NCBI RefSeq assembly: GCF_008365405.1
Contig: NZ_QOKV01000021.1
Coordinates: forward strand, 57,097 to 121,096
Length of the DNA: 64,000 bases
From: Azospirillum brasilense
GTDB lineage: Bacteria; Pseudomonadota; Alphaproteobacteria; Azospirillales; Azospirillaceae
Reading direction: 5' to 3'
Shown: piece after piece, positions 42,594 to 51,520 of the stretch
How positions within the stretch are numbered: the first letter of the stretch is position 1
Layout: each line of letters opens with the position of its first letter
Notes under the pieces: generated by a model
Seen by the model: the letters and a program-made list of their open reading frames with translations, nothing else
Databases searched by the model: none
Told to the model about the DNA's origin: nothing
Made by a program: the position numbers and the translations under genes

Positions 42594-43532
42594 CTACCCC
42601 ATCATCCCCGTCCGTCTCAGCAGGTCGAGAAACCGTTCCAGCACCAGATTGGGCTGTGCACCCTTCTTGGTGACCGCCTGGAACTCCTGAGCGTAATGGA
42701 AGCGCTCCGGCAGCAGGGCGCGCATCGCGCCGCGCTCGACCCATTGCCGCGCGTAATGGGTGGGCAGGAAGCCGACGTAGCAGCCGGTCAGGATCAGGAA
42801 GGCCACGCCCTCGCGGTCGGTGGCGGTGGCGGTGGCGGTCAGCGCCTGCTGCACCCCCGCCGCCTCCGGCACCTGCTGCGCCTCGGTCGGGGCGACAGCA
42901 TCGGCGGATTCCACCGCCGCGTCGGGCACCGTCTCCGCATCGAACAACGAATGGCCGCGCCCGCAATAGAGGCGGGATTCCTCCTGATACAGCGGCAAGC
43001 GGTCCAGGCCGGGCAGGGCGCGCCGCGCCGGCACCACGCCGACATGCAGCCGCCCGTCCAGAACGCCGCGCTCGATCTCGTTGGGCGGGATCATGCGAAT
43101 GTTCACCCGCACCTCCGGCCCCTGCTGCTTCAGGCCGCGCAGCGCGTCGGTCACGCGCATCTTCGGCATGGTGACGAGGTTGTCGGTGATGCCGATGTTC
43201 AACTCCCCGCGCAGCCGCCCGTGCGCGGCGTTGATCTCGCTGCGGAAGCTCTCCAGGCCGGCGAACAGGCGCAGCGCCGCCTCATAGGCCATGCGCCCCT
43301 CGTCGGTCAGCAGGAAGCCCGCCCGCCCGCGCCGGCACAGCCGCAGCCCCAGCCGCCGTTCCAGATCGGCCATGTGCAGGCTGATGGCGGCGCGGCTGAT
43401 GTTCAGCTCCACCTCCGCCGCGGAAAAGCCGCCGCACTCCACCACCGTCTTGAAGACGCGCAGCAGGCGCAGGTCGGCGTCGTTGAGGCCGCTCAGGGGG
43501 CGGGCGGTTAAGGGGCGGGCGGGCTTGGTCAT
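42594..43532 (-). CDS. LysR-family transcriptional regulator
   Basis: The protein is 312 residues. The N-terminal wHTH is 'LLRVFKTVVECGGFSAAEVELNISRAAISLHMADLERRLGLRLCRRG', with the usual 'LTDEG' following. The C-terminal half is a periplasmic-binding-like effector domain ('LNIGITDNLVTMP', 'GVVPARRALPGLDRLPLYQEES'). It is divergent from the beta-alanine aminotransferase/dehydrogenase operon, which it probably controls in response to beta-alanine or a related omega-amino acid. Confidence 0.88.
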   Translation of the reverse strand: MTKPARPLTARPLSGLNDADLRLLRVFKTVVECGGFSAAEVELNISRAAISLHMADLERRLGLRLCRRGRAGFLLTDEGRMAYEAALRLFAGLESFRSEINAAHGRLRGELNIGITDNLVTMPKMRVTDALRGLKQQGPEVRVNIRMIPPNEIERGVLDGRLHVGVVPARRALPGLDRLPLYQEESRLYCGRGHSLFDAETVPDAAVESADAVAPTEAQQVPEAAGVQQALTATATATDREGVAFLILTGCYVGFLPTHYARQWVERGAMRALLPERFHYAQEFQAVTKKGAQPNLVLERFLDLLRRTGMMG

Positions 43533-43540
43533 GGATAGGT

Positions 43541-43552
43541 AAGCGGACGCTT
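43541..43552. promoter_or_regulatory. Possible LysR-binding palindrome
   Basis: AAGCG-GA-CGCTT lies eight bases from the LysR start codon and about 105 bases upstream of the aminotransferase. This position is usual for an autoregulatory LysR site. Support is limited to symmetry and location. Confidence 0.3.
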
Positions 43553-43656
43553 GCGTAAGGTTTGAATGGTTTGGATTTAACCGCAGCCAAGCCTCCGCGC
43601 ACACTGTTTTCCGACCTGATTGTCCATGCCACCCCAGCCCGCAGGAGTGCCGCCCG

Positions 43657-45018
43657 ATGCCGCCGTTGGACGAGAGCCACAAGACCGGAGCCGCCCCGAC
43701 CGCCGGGCTGACGCGCGAGGAGCTGGACGCCCATTGGATGCCCTTCACGGCGAACCGCGAGTTCAAGGCGAACCCGCGCCTGATCGCCCGCGCCGAAGGC
43801 GCCTGGTACTGGGACGCCGAGGGGCGGAAGATCTACGACAGCCTGTCCGGCCTGTGGTGCTGCGGCGCCGGGCACAGCCGCCGGGAGATCGGTGAGGCGG
43901 TGGCCCGCCAGATCGCCGAGCTGGACTACAGCCCGGCCTTCCAGTTCGGCCACCCCGCCGCCTTCAAGCTGGCGCACAAGCTGGCCTCGATGACTCCGGC
44001 CGGGCTGGACCATGTGTTCTTCGTCAATTCCGGGTCGGAGGCGACCGATACGTCGCTGAAGATGGCGCGGGCCTATTGGCGGCTGAAGGGCCAGCCGACC
44101 AAGACCAAGCTGATCGGCCGGTCGAAGGGCTATCACGGCGTCAATTTCGGCGGCATCAGCCTGGGCGGCATCGGCGGCAACCGCAAGCTGTTCGGCTCGG
44201 GCGTCGAGGCCGACCATCTGCCGCACACGCTGCTGCCGCAGAACGCCTTCACCAAGGGCCTGCCGGAGCAGGGCGCCGAACTGGCCGACGCGCTGGAGGA
44301 ATTGGTCGCCCTGCACGACGCCTCCAACATCGCCGCGGTGATCGTCGAGCCGCTGGCCGGCTCCGCCGGCGTGCTGCCGCCGCCCAAGGGCTATCTGAAG
44401 CGGCTGCGGGAACTGTGCGACAAGCACGACATCCTGCTGATCTTCGACGAGGTCATCACCGGCTTCGGCCGCATGGGGACCGCCTTCGGCGCCGATGCCT
44501 TCGGGGTGGTGCCGGACATCATGAACGTCGCCAAGGGCCTGACCAACGGCGCGGTGCCGATGGGCGCCGTCGTCGCCAGCCATGAGATCTACCAGACCTT
44601 CATGGACAACGGCGGCGCCGACTACATGGTCGAATTCCCGCACGGCTACACCTACTCCGCCCATCCCGTCGCCTGCGCCGCCGGCCTTGCCGCGCTGGAG
44701 CTGTTCGAGCGGGACAAGCTGGCCGAGAAGGCGGCGGATCTGGCTCCGCATTTCGAGACGGTGCTGCACGGGCTGAAGGGGCTGAAGCACGTCACCGACA
44801 TCCGCAACTACGGGCTGTGCGGCGCGGTGCAGATCGCGGCCCTGCCGGGCGAGCCGGCCCGCCGACCCTACGAGATCGCCATGCACTGCTGGAAGGCGGG
44901 CTTCTACGTCCGCTTCGGCGGCGACACGCTGCAGTTCGGCCCGCATTTCATCAGCGAGCGTGACGACCTCGACCGGCTGATGAACGCCGTCGCCGACGCC
45001 ATCCAGGCAACCGCTTGA
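43657..45018 (+). CDS. Beta-alanine (omega-amino acid):pyruvate aminotransferase
   Basis: This 453-residue class III PLP enzyme begins 'LDAHWMPFTANREFKANPRL', as in beta-alanine:pyruvate transaminases. 'SGSEATDTSLKMARAYWR', 'GYHGVNFGGISLGGIGGNRKLFG' and 'LLIFDEVITGFGRMGTAFG' are present, and Lys293 ('NVAKGLTNGAVPMG') holds PLP. It converts beta-alanine and pyruvate to malonate semialdehyde and alanine. The next gene's dehydrogenase oxidises that semialdehyde. AGGAG lies ten bases before the ATG. Confidence 0.92.
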   Translation: MPPLDESHKTGAAPTAGLTREELDAHWMPFTANREFKANPRLIARAEGAWYWDAEGRKIYDSLSGLWCCGAGHSRREIGEAVARQIAELDYSPAFQFGHPAAFKLAHKLASMTPAGLDHVFFVNSGSEATDTSLKMARAYWRLKGQPTKTKLIGRSKGYHGVNFGGISLGGIGGNRKLFGSGVEADHLPHTLLPQNAFTKGLPEQGAELADALEELVALHDASNIAAVIVEPLAGSAGVLPPPKGYLKRLRELCDKHDILLIFDEVITGFGRMGTAFGADAFGVVPDIMNVAKGLTNGAVPMGAVVASHEIYQTFMDNGGADYMVEFPHGYTYSAHPVACAAGLAALELFERDKLAEKAADLAPHFETVLHGLKGLKHVTDIRNYGLCGAVQIAALPGEPARRPYEIAMHCWKAGFYVRFGGDTLQFGPHFISERDDLDRLMNAVADAIQATA

Positions 45019-45032
45019 GGATGGAGAACGCC

Positions 45033-46532
45033 ATGACCCTCGTTCCGCACCTCATCGGTGGCGTGGCCGACGCCCCCGCCGACAGCCGCAGCGCCGACAT
45101 CGTGAACCCGGCCACCGGCGAGACCGTCGGCCGCGTTCCGCTGGCCGGCCGCGCCACCGTGGAATCGGCCATCGCCGCCGCCGAGGCCGCCTTCCCGGCG
45201 TGGCGGGCGACGCCGCCGGCCAAGCGGGCGCGGGTGATGTTCCGCTACCGGCACTTGCTGGAGGACAACGCCGACCGCATCTGCGCGGCGATCACGCGGG
45301 AGCACGGCAAGACTCTGGAGGACGCCCGCGGCGAGCTGACCCGCGGCATCGAGAACGTCGAATACGCCTGCGGCATCGCCGACCTGCTGAAGGGCGAGCA
45401 TTCCAAGAATGTCGGGCCGGGCATCGACAGCTGGTCGGAGTTCCAGCCGCTGGGCGTCGTGGCGGGCATCACACCCTTCAACTTCCCGGCGATGGTGCCG
45501 CTGTGGATGTTCCCGGTCGCCGTGGCCTGCGGCAACGCCTTCATCCTGAAGCCGTCGGAGCGCGACCCGAGCGCTTCCCTGCTCATCGCGCAGCTGGCGC
45601 AGGAGGCCGGGCTGCCGCCGGGCGTGCTGAACGTCGTCCACGGCGACAAGGAGGCGGTGGACACGCTGCTGACCGACCCGCGCGTCCAGGCGGTCAGCTT
45701 CGTCGGCTCCACCCCGGTCGCCGAGTATGTCTACGCCACCGGCACCGCCCATGGGAAACGGGTGCAGGCGCTGGGCGGGGCGAAGAACCACGCCATCGTC
45801 ATGCCGGACGCCGACCTCGACAACGCGGTCAGCGCGATCATGGGTGCGGCCTACGGCTCCTGCGGCGAGCGCTGCATGGCGATTTCCGTGGTCGTCGCGG
45901 TGGGCGACGCGACCGCCGACCGCGTCGTGGCGATGCTGGCGGAGCAGGTGCGCGGCCTGAAGGTGGGGGCGGGGACCGGCACCGGTTGCGACATGGGTCC
46001 CCTGGTCACCCGCGCCCATTTCGAGAAGGTGAAGGGTTTCGTCGACCGGGGCGTCGCCGAAGGGGCGGAGCTGGTGGTCGACGGCCGCGGGCTGGTGGTG
46101 CCGGGGCACGAGGGCGGCTTCTTCCTCGGTGGCTGCCTGTTCGACCGGGTGACGCCGGACATGAGCGTCTATCGGGAGGAAATCTTCGGCCCGGTCCTCT
46201 GCGTCGTTCGCGTGGCGACGATGCAGGAGGGCATGGACCTGATCGACGCCCACGAGTATGGCAACGGCACCTGCCTGTTCACCCGCGACGGCGAGGCCGC
46301 GCGCTACTTCACCGACGCGATCAAGGTCGGCATGGTCGGCGTCAACGTGCCGCTGCCGGTGCCGGTGTCCTACCACAGCTTCGGCGGCTGGAAGCGGTCG
46401 CTGTTCGGTGATCTGGCGGCCTACGGGCCGGACGGCGTGCGCTTCTACACCCGGCGCAAGACGATCACCCAGCGCTGGCCGGCGGGCGGCGTGCGCGAAG
46501 GCGCGCAGTTCTCCTTCCCATCGATGAAGTGA
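45033..46532 (+). CDS. mmsA: Methylmalonate/malonate-semialdehyde dehydrogenase (CoA-acylating)
   Basis: The protein is 499 residues from the ATG at 45033 (GGAG seven bases upstream). It has the ALDH fold with NAD-binding 'GVVAGITPFNFPAMVPLWMFPVA', the 'FVGSTPVAEYVY' loop, 'LGGAKNHAIVMPDAD' and catalytic Cys281 in 'GSCGERCMAIS'. The GAKNHA and ERCMA motifs are specific to MMSDH. It turns malonate semialdehyde into acetyl-CoA, completing beta-alanine degradation begun by the upstream aminotransferase; it can also act in valine catabolism. Confidence 0.93.
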   Translation: MTLVPHLIGGVADAPADSRSADIVNPATGETVGRVPLAGRATVESAIAAAEAAFPAWRATPPAKRARVMFRYRHLLEDNADRICAAITREHGKTLEDARGELTRGIENVEYACGIADLLKGEHSKNVGPGIDSWSEFQPLGVVAGITPFNFPAMVPLWMFPVAVACGNAFILKPSERDPSASLLIAQLAQEAGLPPGVLNVVHGDKEAVDTLLTDPRVQAVSFVGSTPVAEYVYATGTAHGKRVQALGGAKNHAIVMPDADLDNAVSAIMGAAYGSCGERCMAISVVVAVGDATADRVVAMLAEQVRGLKVGAGTGTGCDMGPLVTRAHFEKVKGFVDRGVAEGAELVVDGRGLVVPGHEGGFFLGGCLFDRVTPDMSVYREEIFGPVLCVVRVATMQEGMDLIDAHEYGNGTCLFTRDGEAARYFTDAIKVGMVGVNVPLPVPVSYHSFGGWKRSLFGDLAAYGPDGVRFYTRRKTITQRWPAGGVREGAQFSFPSMK

Positions 46533-46565
46533 GCGGAGCGTATCTCGCTCTCCTCCCCCGGAGCA

Positions 46566-46588
46566 GGGGCGATCGGTCCCATCGCCCC
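46566..46588 (+). terminator. Hairpin after mmsA
   Basis: An 8-bp stem (GGGGCGAT/ATCGCCCC) with a 7-base loop lies 34 bases past the mmsA stop codon. It is followed by TTCCCCCC rather than a T tract, so it may be only a partial terminator. Confidence 0.45.
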
Positions 46589-46600
46589 TTCCCCCCGGCA

Positions 46601-46651
46601 TATACGCCGTCTATACGACAGACCCTCTTCCGCCCCCCTCGAATCTATACG
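46601..46651 (+). promoter_or_regulatory. Candidate KdpE-binding direct repeats upstream of kdp
   Basis: TATACG occurs at 46601, 46612 and 46646. The first two are 11 bases apart, as expected for tandem OmpR/PhoB-type half-sites on one DNA face; the third is 34 bases further on. They lie 100-150 bases before the first small kdp gene. Confidence 0.5.
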
Positions 46652-46751
46652 CGCATCGGGCGCAGCCTGATCGTGCCGGACACAGCCGTGCCGGCATCCG
46701 ATACACGCTGACGCGCGCCCGGCTCCTCCCGGGTGCGCCCCGGAGGCAACC

Positions 46752-46835
46752 ATGCTGGACATCATCGCGCTGGCGATCACCGCGGCCTTCTTCGCCGCGT
46801 CCATCGCCTATGTGCACGCCTGCGACCGCTTGTGA
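46752..46835 (+). CDS. 27-residue membrane peptide at the head of the kdp operon
   Basis: The frame encodes MLDIIALAITAAFFAASIAY followed by VHACDRL. It is a single transmembrane helix with an 'ACDRL' tail. GGAGG lies about six bases upstream. Similar short proteins precede kdpF in other alphaproteobacteria and actinobacteria, and by position this one is probably a KdpFABC accessory subunit. It is separated from kdpF by 14 bases. Confidence 0.6.
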   Translation: MLDIIALAITAAFFAASIAYVHACDRL

Positions 46836-46849
46836 GGGGGGGCCGGGCC

Positions 46850-46939
46850 ATGATCGTCGATTACGCGCTCGGCGGCCTCGTCGCCGCCGGGCTGCTGGGC
46901 TACCTCGTGTACGCCCTGATCCGCCCCGAACGGTTCTGA
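46850..46939 (+). CDS. kdpF: Potassium-transporting ATPase subunit F
   Basis: This 29-residue single-helix protein, opening 'MIVDYALGGLVAAGLLGYLV' and ending 'RPERF', has the KdpF pattern (helix plus 'ALIRPERF'). KdpF stabilises the KdpFABC complex in the inner membrane. It is eleven bases upstream of kdpA. Confidence 0.88.
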   Translation: MIVDYALGGLVAAGLLGYLVYALIRPERF

Positions 46940-46949
46940 GGAGACTCCC

Positions 46950-48659
46950 ATGACCGTCAGCGGCTGGATACACATCCTGCTCTTCGCCGCCCTCGTGGCC
47001 GCCGTGGCGCGCCCGCTCGGCGGCTACATGACGCGGCTGTTCAACGGGGAGCGCACGCTGCTCTCGCCGCTGCTCGGCCCTGTCGAGCGCGGGCTCTACC
47101 GCTTGGCCGGGGTGGACGCGAAGGCGGAACAGCATTGGGTGACCTACGCCGTCGCCATGCTGCTGTTCAACGTCGCCGGCCTGCTGCTGCTTTACGCGCT
47201 GCAGCGCTTGCAGGGCGTCCTGCCCCTGAACCCCACGGGCATGGCGGCGGTGCCCGCCGACCTCGCCTTCAACACCGCCGCCAGCTTCGTCACCAACACG
47301 AACTGGCAGAATTACGGCGGCGAAAGCACGATGAGCCACCTCGTGCAGATGGCCGGGCTGACCGTGCAGAACTTCGTGTCGGCGGCGACCGGCATCGCGC
47401 TGGCCGTGGCTCTGGTCCGCGGCTTCACCCGCGCCGGGGCGCGGACGGTCGGCAATTTCTGGACCGACCTGACCCGCGGCACGCTCTACCTGCTGTTGCC
47501 GCTCAGCCTGCTCTACGCGCTGTTCCTGGTCTGGCAGGGCGTGCCGCAGACGCTGGCCGGGACGGTGGACGCCACCACGCTGGAGGGTGTCAAGCAGACC
47601 ATCGCGCTCGGCCCCGTCGCCTCGCAGGAGGCGATCAAGATGCTGGGCACCAACGGTGGCGGCTTCTTCAACGCCAACTCCGCCCATCCCTTCGAGAATC
47701 CCAACGCCCTGACCAATCTGGTGCAGATGCTGTCGATCTTCGCCATCGGCGCCGGGCTGACCAACCTGTTCGGGCGCATGGCCGGCGACGAGCGGCAGGG
47801 CTGGGCCATCCTGGCCGCCATGGGCCTGCTGTTCGTCATCGGCGTCGCCGCCGTCTATTGGGCGGAGGCCCAGGGCAACCCGGCCTTCGCCGCCTTCGGC
47901 CTGGACAACGCCGCCGGCAACATGGAGGGCAAGGAGACCCGCTTCGGCATCGCCATGAGCGCCCTGTTCGCCGCGGTGACCACGGCGGCCTCCTGCGGGG
48001 CGGTCAACGCCATGCACGACAGCTTCATGCCGCTGGGCGGCATGGTGCCGATGGTCAACATGATGCTGGGCGAGATCATCGTCGGCGGCGTCGGGGCCGG
48101 CCTCTACGGCATGCTGCTGTTCGCCATCGTCACCATGTTCGTCGCCGGGCTGATGGTCGGGCGCACGCCGGAGTATCTGGGGAAGAAGCTGGAGGCGAAG
48201 GAGGTCAAGATGACCATGCTCGCTGTGCTCTGCCTGCCCTTGATGATGCTGGGCGGCACCGCCTTCGCCGTGGTGCTCGACACCGGCCTCGCCGCGCTCG
48301 CCAACGCCGGCCCGCACGGCTTTTCGGAGGCGCTCTACGCCTACGTCTCGGCGGCGGCCAACAACGGCAGCGCCTTCGGCGGGCTGTCGGGCAACACGCT
48401 CTGGTACAACCTGACGCTGGCCGCCGGGATGCTGGTGGGCCGCTTCCTGGTCATCGTGCCGATGCTGGCGGTCGCCGGCTCGCTCGCCGCCAAGACGCGC
48501 AGCGCGGCGTCGGCCGGCACCTTCCCGACCCACGGCGGCCTGTTCGTCGGGCTGCTGGCCGGGGTCATCCTGATCGTCGGCGGCCTGACCTTCTTCCCGG
48601 CGCTCGCCCTCGGCCCGGTGGCCGAGCATCTGGCGATGCGCGCCGGCCTCCTCTTCTGA
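46950..48659 (+). CDS. kdpA: Potassium-transporting ATPase subunit A
   Basis: This 569-residue channel-like subunit has about ten membrane spans. The selectivity-filter-like loops include 'NTAASFVTNTNWQNYGGE', 'LGTNGGGFFNANSAHPFENP', 'TAASCGAVNAMHDSF' and 'AAANNGSAFGG', one per pseudo-repeat as expected of the K+ superfamily. It binds and admits K+ with high affinity. The whole operon is induced by K+ limitation or osmotic upshift. Confidence 0.95.
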   Translation: MTVSGWIHILLFAALVAAVARPLGGYMTRLFNGERTLLSPLLGPVERGLYRLAGVDAKAEQHWVTYAVAMLLFNVAGLLLLYALQRLQGVLPLNPTGMAAVPADLAFNTAASFVTNTNWQNYGGESTMSHLVQMAGLTVQNFVSAATGIALAVALVRGFTRAGARTVGNFWTDLTRGTLYLLLPLSLLYALFLVWQGVPQTLAGTVDATTLEGVKQTIALGPVASQEAIKMLGTNGGGFFNANSAHPFENPNALTNLVQMLSIFAIGAGLTNLFGRMAGDERQGWAILAAMGLLFVIGVAAVYWAEAQGNPAFAAFGLDNAAGNMEGKETRFGIAMSALFAAVTTAASCGAVNAMHDSFMPLGGMVPMVNMMLGEIIVGGVGAGLYGMLLFAIVTMFVAGLMVGRTPEYLGKKLEAKEVKMTMLAVLCLPLMMLGGTAFAVVLDTGLAALANAGPHGFSEALYAYVSAAANNGSAFGGLSGNTLWYNLTLAAGMLVGRFLVIVPMLAVAGSLAAKTRSAASAGTFPTHGGLFVGLLAGVILIVGGLTFFPALALGPVAEHLAMRAGLLF

Positions 48660-48671
48660 CCGGGGACCACC

Positions 48672-50801
48672 ATGGACACCCATTCGAAAACCGCCACCCG
48701 GACTCCGGCCTCCACCCTGCTGGACCCGGCCATCCTGCTGCCCGCCGTTGCCGGCTCCGTCCGCAAGCTCGACCCGCGGCTGATGGCCCGCAACCCGGTG
48801 ATGTTCTGCGTGGAGGTGGTGGCGGCGCTGACCACGCTGCTGTTCCTGCGCGATCTGCTGACGGGCGCCGGGGGCCTCGGCTTCTCCCTGCAGATCGTGC
48901 TGTGGCTGTGGTTCACCCTGCTTTTCGCCAACTTCGCGGAGGCGGTGGCGGAGGGACGCGGCAAGGCCCAGGCGGCCAGCCTGCGCCGCACCCGCACGGA
49001 GACCACCGCCAAGCGGCTGGCGGGCGAGGGCTGGGAGAGCGTTCCGGCCACCCTCCTGAAGCCCGGCGACCTCGTGCTGGTGGAGGCCGGCGACCTCATC
49101 CCCTCCGACGGCGAGGTGGTGGAGGGCGTGGCGTCCGTCAACGAGGCGGCGATCACCGGCGAATCCGCTCCGGTCGTCCGCGAGTCCGGCGGCGACCGCT
49201 CCGCGGTGACCGGCGGCACGCAGGTGATCTCCGACTGGATCAAGGTGCGGATCACCGCAGCCCAGGGCAACACCTTCCTCGACCGCATGATCGGGCTGGT
49301 CGAGGGCGCGCAGCGGCAGAAGACGCCCAACGAGATCGCGCTGAACATCCTGCTGGCCGGCATGACGGTCATCTTCGTCATCGCCGTGGCGACCATCCCC
49401 AGCTTCGCCGCCTACGCCGGCGGCTCGGTCGGGGTGCTGGTGCTGGCGGCGCTGTTCGTCACGCTGATCCCGACCACCATCGGCGCGCTGCTGTCGGCCA
49501 TCGGCATCGCCGGCATGGACCGTCTGGTCCGCTTCAACGTGCTGGCCATGTCGGGCCGGGCGGTGGAGGCGGCGGGTGATGTGGACACGCTGCTGCTCGA
49601 CAAGACCGGCACCATCACGCTGGGCAACCGCCAAGCGGCGGAGTTCCTGCCAATCTCTGGCGTGGCCGACCGCGACTTGGCCGACGCCGCCCAGCTCGCC
49701 TCGTTGGCCGACGAGACGCCGGAGGGCCGCTCTATCACCGTTCTGGCGAAGGAGAAATACGGAATCCGCGCCCGCGACATGGCCGGGCTGCACGCCCGGT
49801 TCGTGCCCTTCACCGCCCAGACGCGGCTGAGCGGCATCGACAGCGACGGCGTGACCATCCGCAAGGGTGCCGTGGACGCCGTGCTGGCCCATGTGCGGAC
49901 CTTCGGGCAGGGCATCGCCAACCAGGGCGATACGGTGACCGGCAACACGGTGATCGGGCTGCGCCCCGATCCCGCCCTGGAGGCGGCGGTGCGCGAGGTG
50001 CAGGCCATCGCGGAGCGCGTCGCCAAGTCCGGCGGCACGCCGCTGGCCGTCGCCCGCGATGGGAAACTGCTCGGCGTCATCCACCTGAAGGACATCGTCA
50101 AGGGCGGCATCCGGGAGCGCTTCGCGGCGCTGCGCCAGATGGGCATCAAGACGGTGATGATCACCGGCGACAACGCCATGACCGCCGCCGCCATCGCGGC
50201 GGAGGCCGGGGTGGACGACTTCCTGGCCCAGGCGACGCCGGAGATGAAGCTGCAGCTGATCCGCGACGAGCAGGCGCGGGGCAAGCTGGTCGCCATGTGC
50301 GGCGACGGCACCAACGACGCCCCGGCGCTGGCCCAGGCCGACGTCGGCGTGGCGATGAACACCGGCACCGTCGCCGCCCGCGAGGCCGGCAACATGGTCG
50401 ACCTGGACAGCGACCCGACCAAGCTGATCGAGATCGTGGAGATCGGCAAGCAACTGCTGATGACCCGCGGCGCGCTGACCACCTTCTCCATCGCCAACGA
50501 CGTGGCGAAGTATTTCGCCATCATCCCCGCCATGTTCCTGGCCTTCTACCCGCAGCTGGGCGCCCTGAACGTGATGGGGCTGGCCAGCCCGGAGAGCGCC
50601 ATCCTGTCGGCGATCATCTTCAACGCGCTGATCATCGTCGCGCTGATCCCTCTGGCGCTGCGCGGCGTCGCCTACCGCGCGGTGGGCGCGGCGCGGCTGC
50701 TGCGCCGGAACCTGCTGATCTACGGGCTGGGCGGCCTGATCGTGCCCTTCGTCGGGATCAAGCTGATCGACCTGCTCGTCACCGCCATCGGACTCGTGTG
50801 A
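48672..50801 (+). CDS. kdpB: Potassium-transporting ATPase subunit B
   Basis: This is a 709-residue P-type ATPase. Actuator loop: 'NEAAITGESAPV'. Phosphorylation site: Asp310 in 'LLLDKTGTITLG'. Nucleotide-binding: 'FTAQTRLSGID...IRKGAVD'. Hinge: 'MCGDGTNDAPALAQADVGVAMN'. The length and seven helices match KdpB. It drives K+ import by ATP hydrolysis with KdpA. Confidence 0.95.
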   Translation: MDTHSKTATRTPASTLLDPAILLPAVAGSVRKLDPRLMARNPVMFCVEVVAALTTLLFLRDLLTGAGGLGFSLQIVLWLWFTLLFANFAEAVAEGRGKAQAASLRRTRTETTAKRLAGEGWESVPATLLKPGDLVLVEAGDLIPSDGEVVEGVASVNEAAITGESAPVVRESGGDRSAVTGGTQVISDWIKVRITAAQGNTFLDRMIGLVEGAQRQKTPNEIALNILLAGMTVIFVIAVATIPSFAAYAGGSVGVLVLAALFVTLIPTTIGALLSAIGIAGMDRLVRFNVLAMSGRAVEAAGDVDTLLLDKTGTITLGNRQAAEFLPISGVADRDLADAAQLASLADETPEGRSITVLAKEKYGIRARDMAGLHARFVPFTAQTRLSGIDSDGVTIRKGAVDAVLAHVRTFGQGIANQGDTVTGNTVIGLRPDPALEAAVREVQAIAERVAKSGGTPLAVARDGKLLGVIHLKDIVKGGIRERFAALRQMGIKTVMITGDNAMTAAAIAAEAGVDDFLAQATPEMKLQLIRDEQARGKLVAMCGDGTNDAPALAQADVGVAMNTGTVAAREAGNMVDLDSDPTKLIEIVEIGKQLLMTRGALTTFSIANDVAKYFAIIPAMFLAFYPQLGALNVMGLASPESAILSAIIFNALIIVALIPLALRGVAYRAVGAARLLRRNLLIYGLGGLIVPFVGIKLIDLLVTAIGLV

Positions 50802-50811
50802 GGACCCCGCC

Positions 50812-51420
50812 ATGCTCAAGGAACTGCGTCCCGCCCTCGTCATGATCGCCGCGCTGACCGTGGTGACCGGGCTGATCTACCCGCTGGCCGTCACCGGCAT
50901 CGCCCAGGCCATCTTCCCGCATCAGGCCAACGGCAGCCTGATCGAGCGGAACGGAGCGGTCGTCGGCTCCGCCCTGATCGGCCAGGGCTTCACCGGGGCG
51001 GGCTATTTCCACGGGCGGCCCTCCGCCACGCTGGGGCCGGACCCGGCCGACCCGTCGAAGAGCGTGCCGGCGCCCTACAACGCCGCGGCCTCCGGCGGCT
51101 CCAACCTCGGCCCGACGTCCCAGGCGCTGGCCGACCGGGTGCGTGCGGAGACGGAGCGGCTGGAGGCCGAGAATCCCGGCGTTCCGGTGCCGGTGGAGCT
51201 AGTGACGACGTCGGCCAGCGGCTTCGACCCGCATCTGTCGCCCGCCGCCGCCGACTTCCAGGTCCCCCGCGTCGCCCGTGCCCGCGGCCTGTCGGAGACC
51301 CAACTCCGCGCCCTGGTCACCATGAACACCGATCCGTCGCCTCTGGGACCGCTGGGGGAGCCGGTGGTCAACGTGCTGCGGCTCAATCTCGCCCTCGACG
51401 CCGCCACGGCGACGCATTAG
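50812..51420 (+). CDS. kdpC: Potassium-transporting ATPase subunit C
   Basis: The 202 residues have one N-terminal helix ('ALVMIAALTVVTGLIYPLAVTGIAQ') and the KdpC periplasmic domain with 'GSALIGQGFTGAGYFHGRPSA', 'NLGPTSQALADRV' and 'SASGFDPHLSPAAADFQVPRVA'. It supports the KdpB catalytic unit. It starts 10 bases after kdpB. Confidence 0.95.
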   Translation: MLKELRPALVMIAALTVVTGLIYPLAVTGIAQAIFPHQANGSLIERNGAVVGSALIGQGFTGAGYFHGRPSATLGPDPADPSKSVPAPYNAAASGGSNLGPTSQALADRVRAETERLEAENPGVPVPVELVTTSASGFDPHLSPAAADFQVPRVARARGLSETQLRALVTMNTDPSPLGPLGEPVVNVLRLNLALDAATATH

Positions 51421-51520
51421 CTGAAGGTCAACAGGCGGCCCCGTCCGTTCTCCCGTCCGCTCTCCCTTGCTGGCGGGGGAGGGGATGGGGGCGCCGATCC
51501 GTTCCGAAAGCCGCTCCCCG

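Noticed and set aside
46611..50843. A very long minus-strand open frame antisense to kdpA/kdpB
   Set aside because: The plus strand encodes well-conserved KdpA and KdpB. The antisense frame is His/Gln/Arg/Gly-rich with no domain and results from third-position GC bias.
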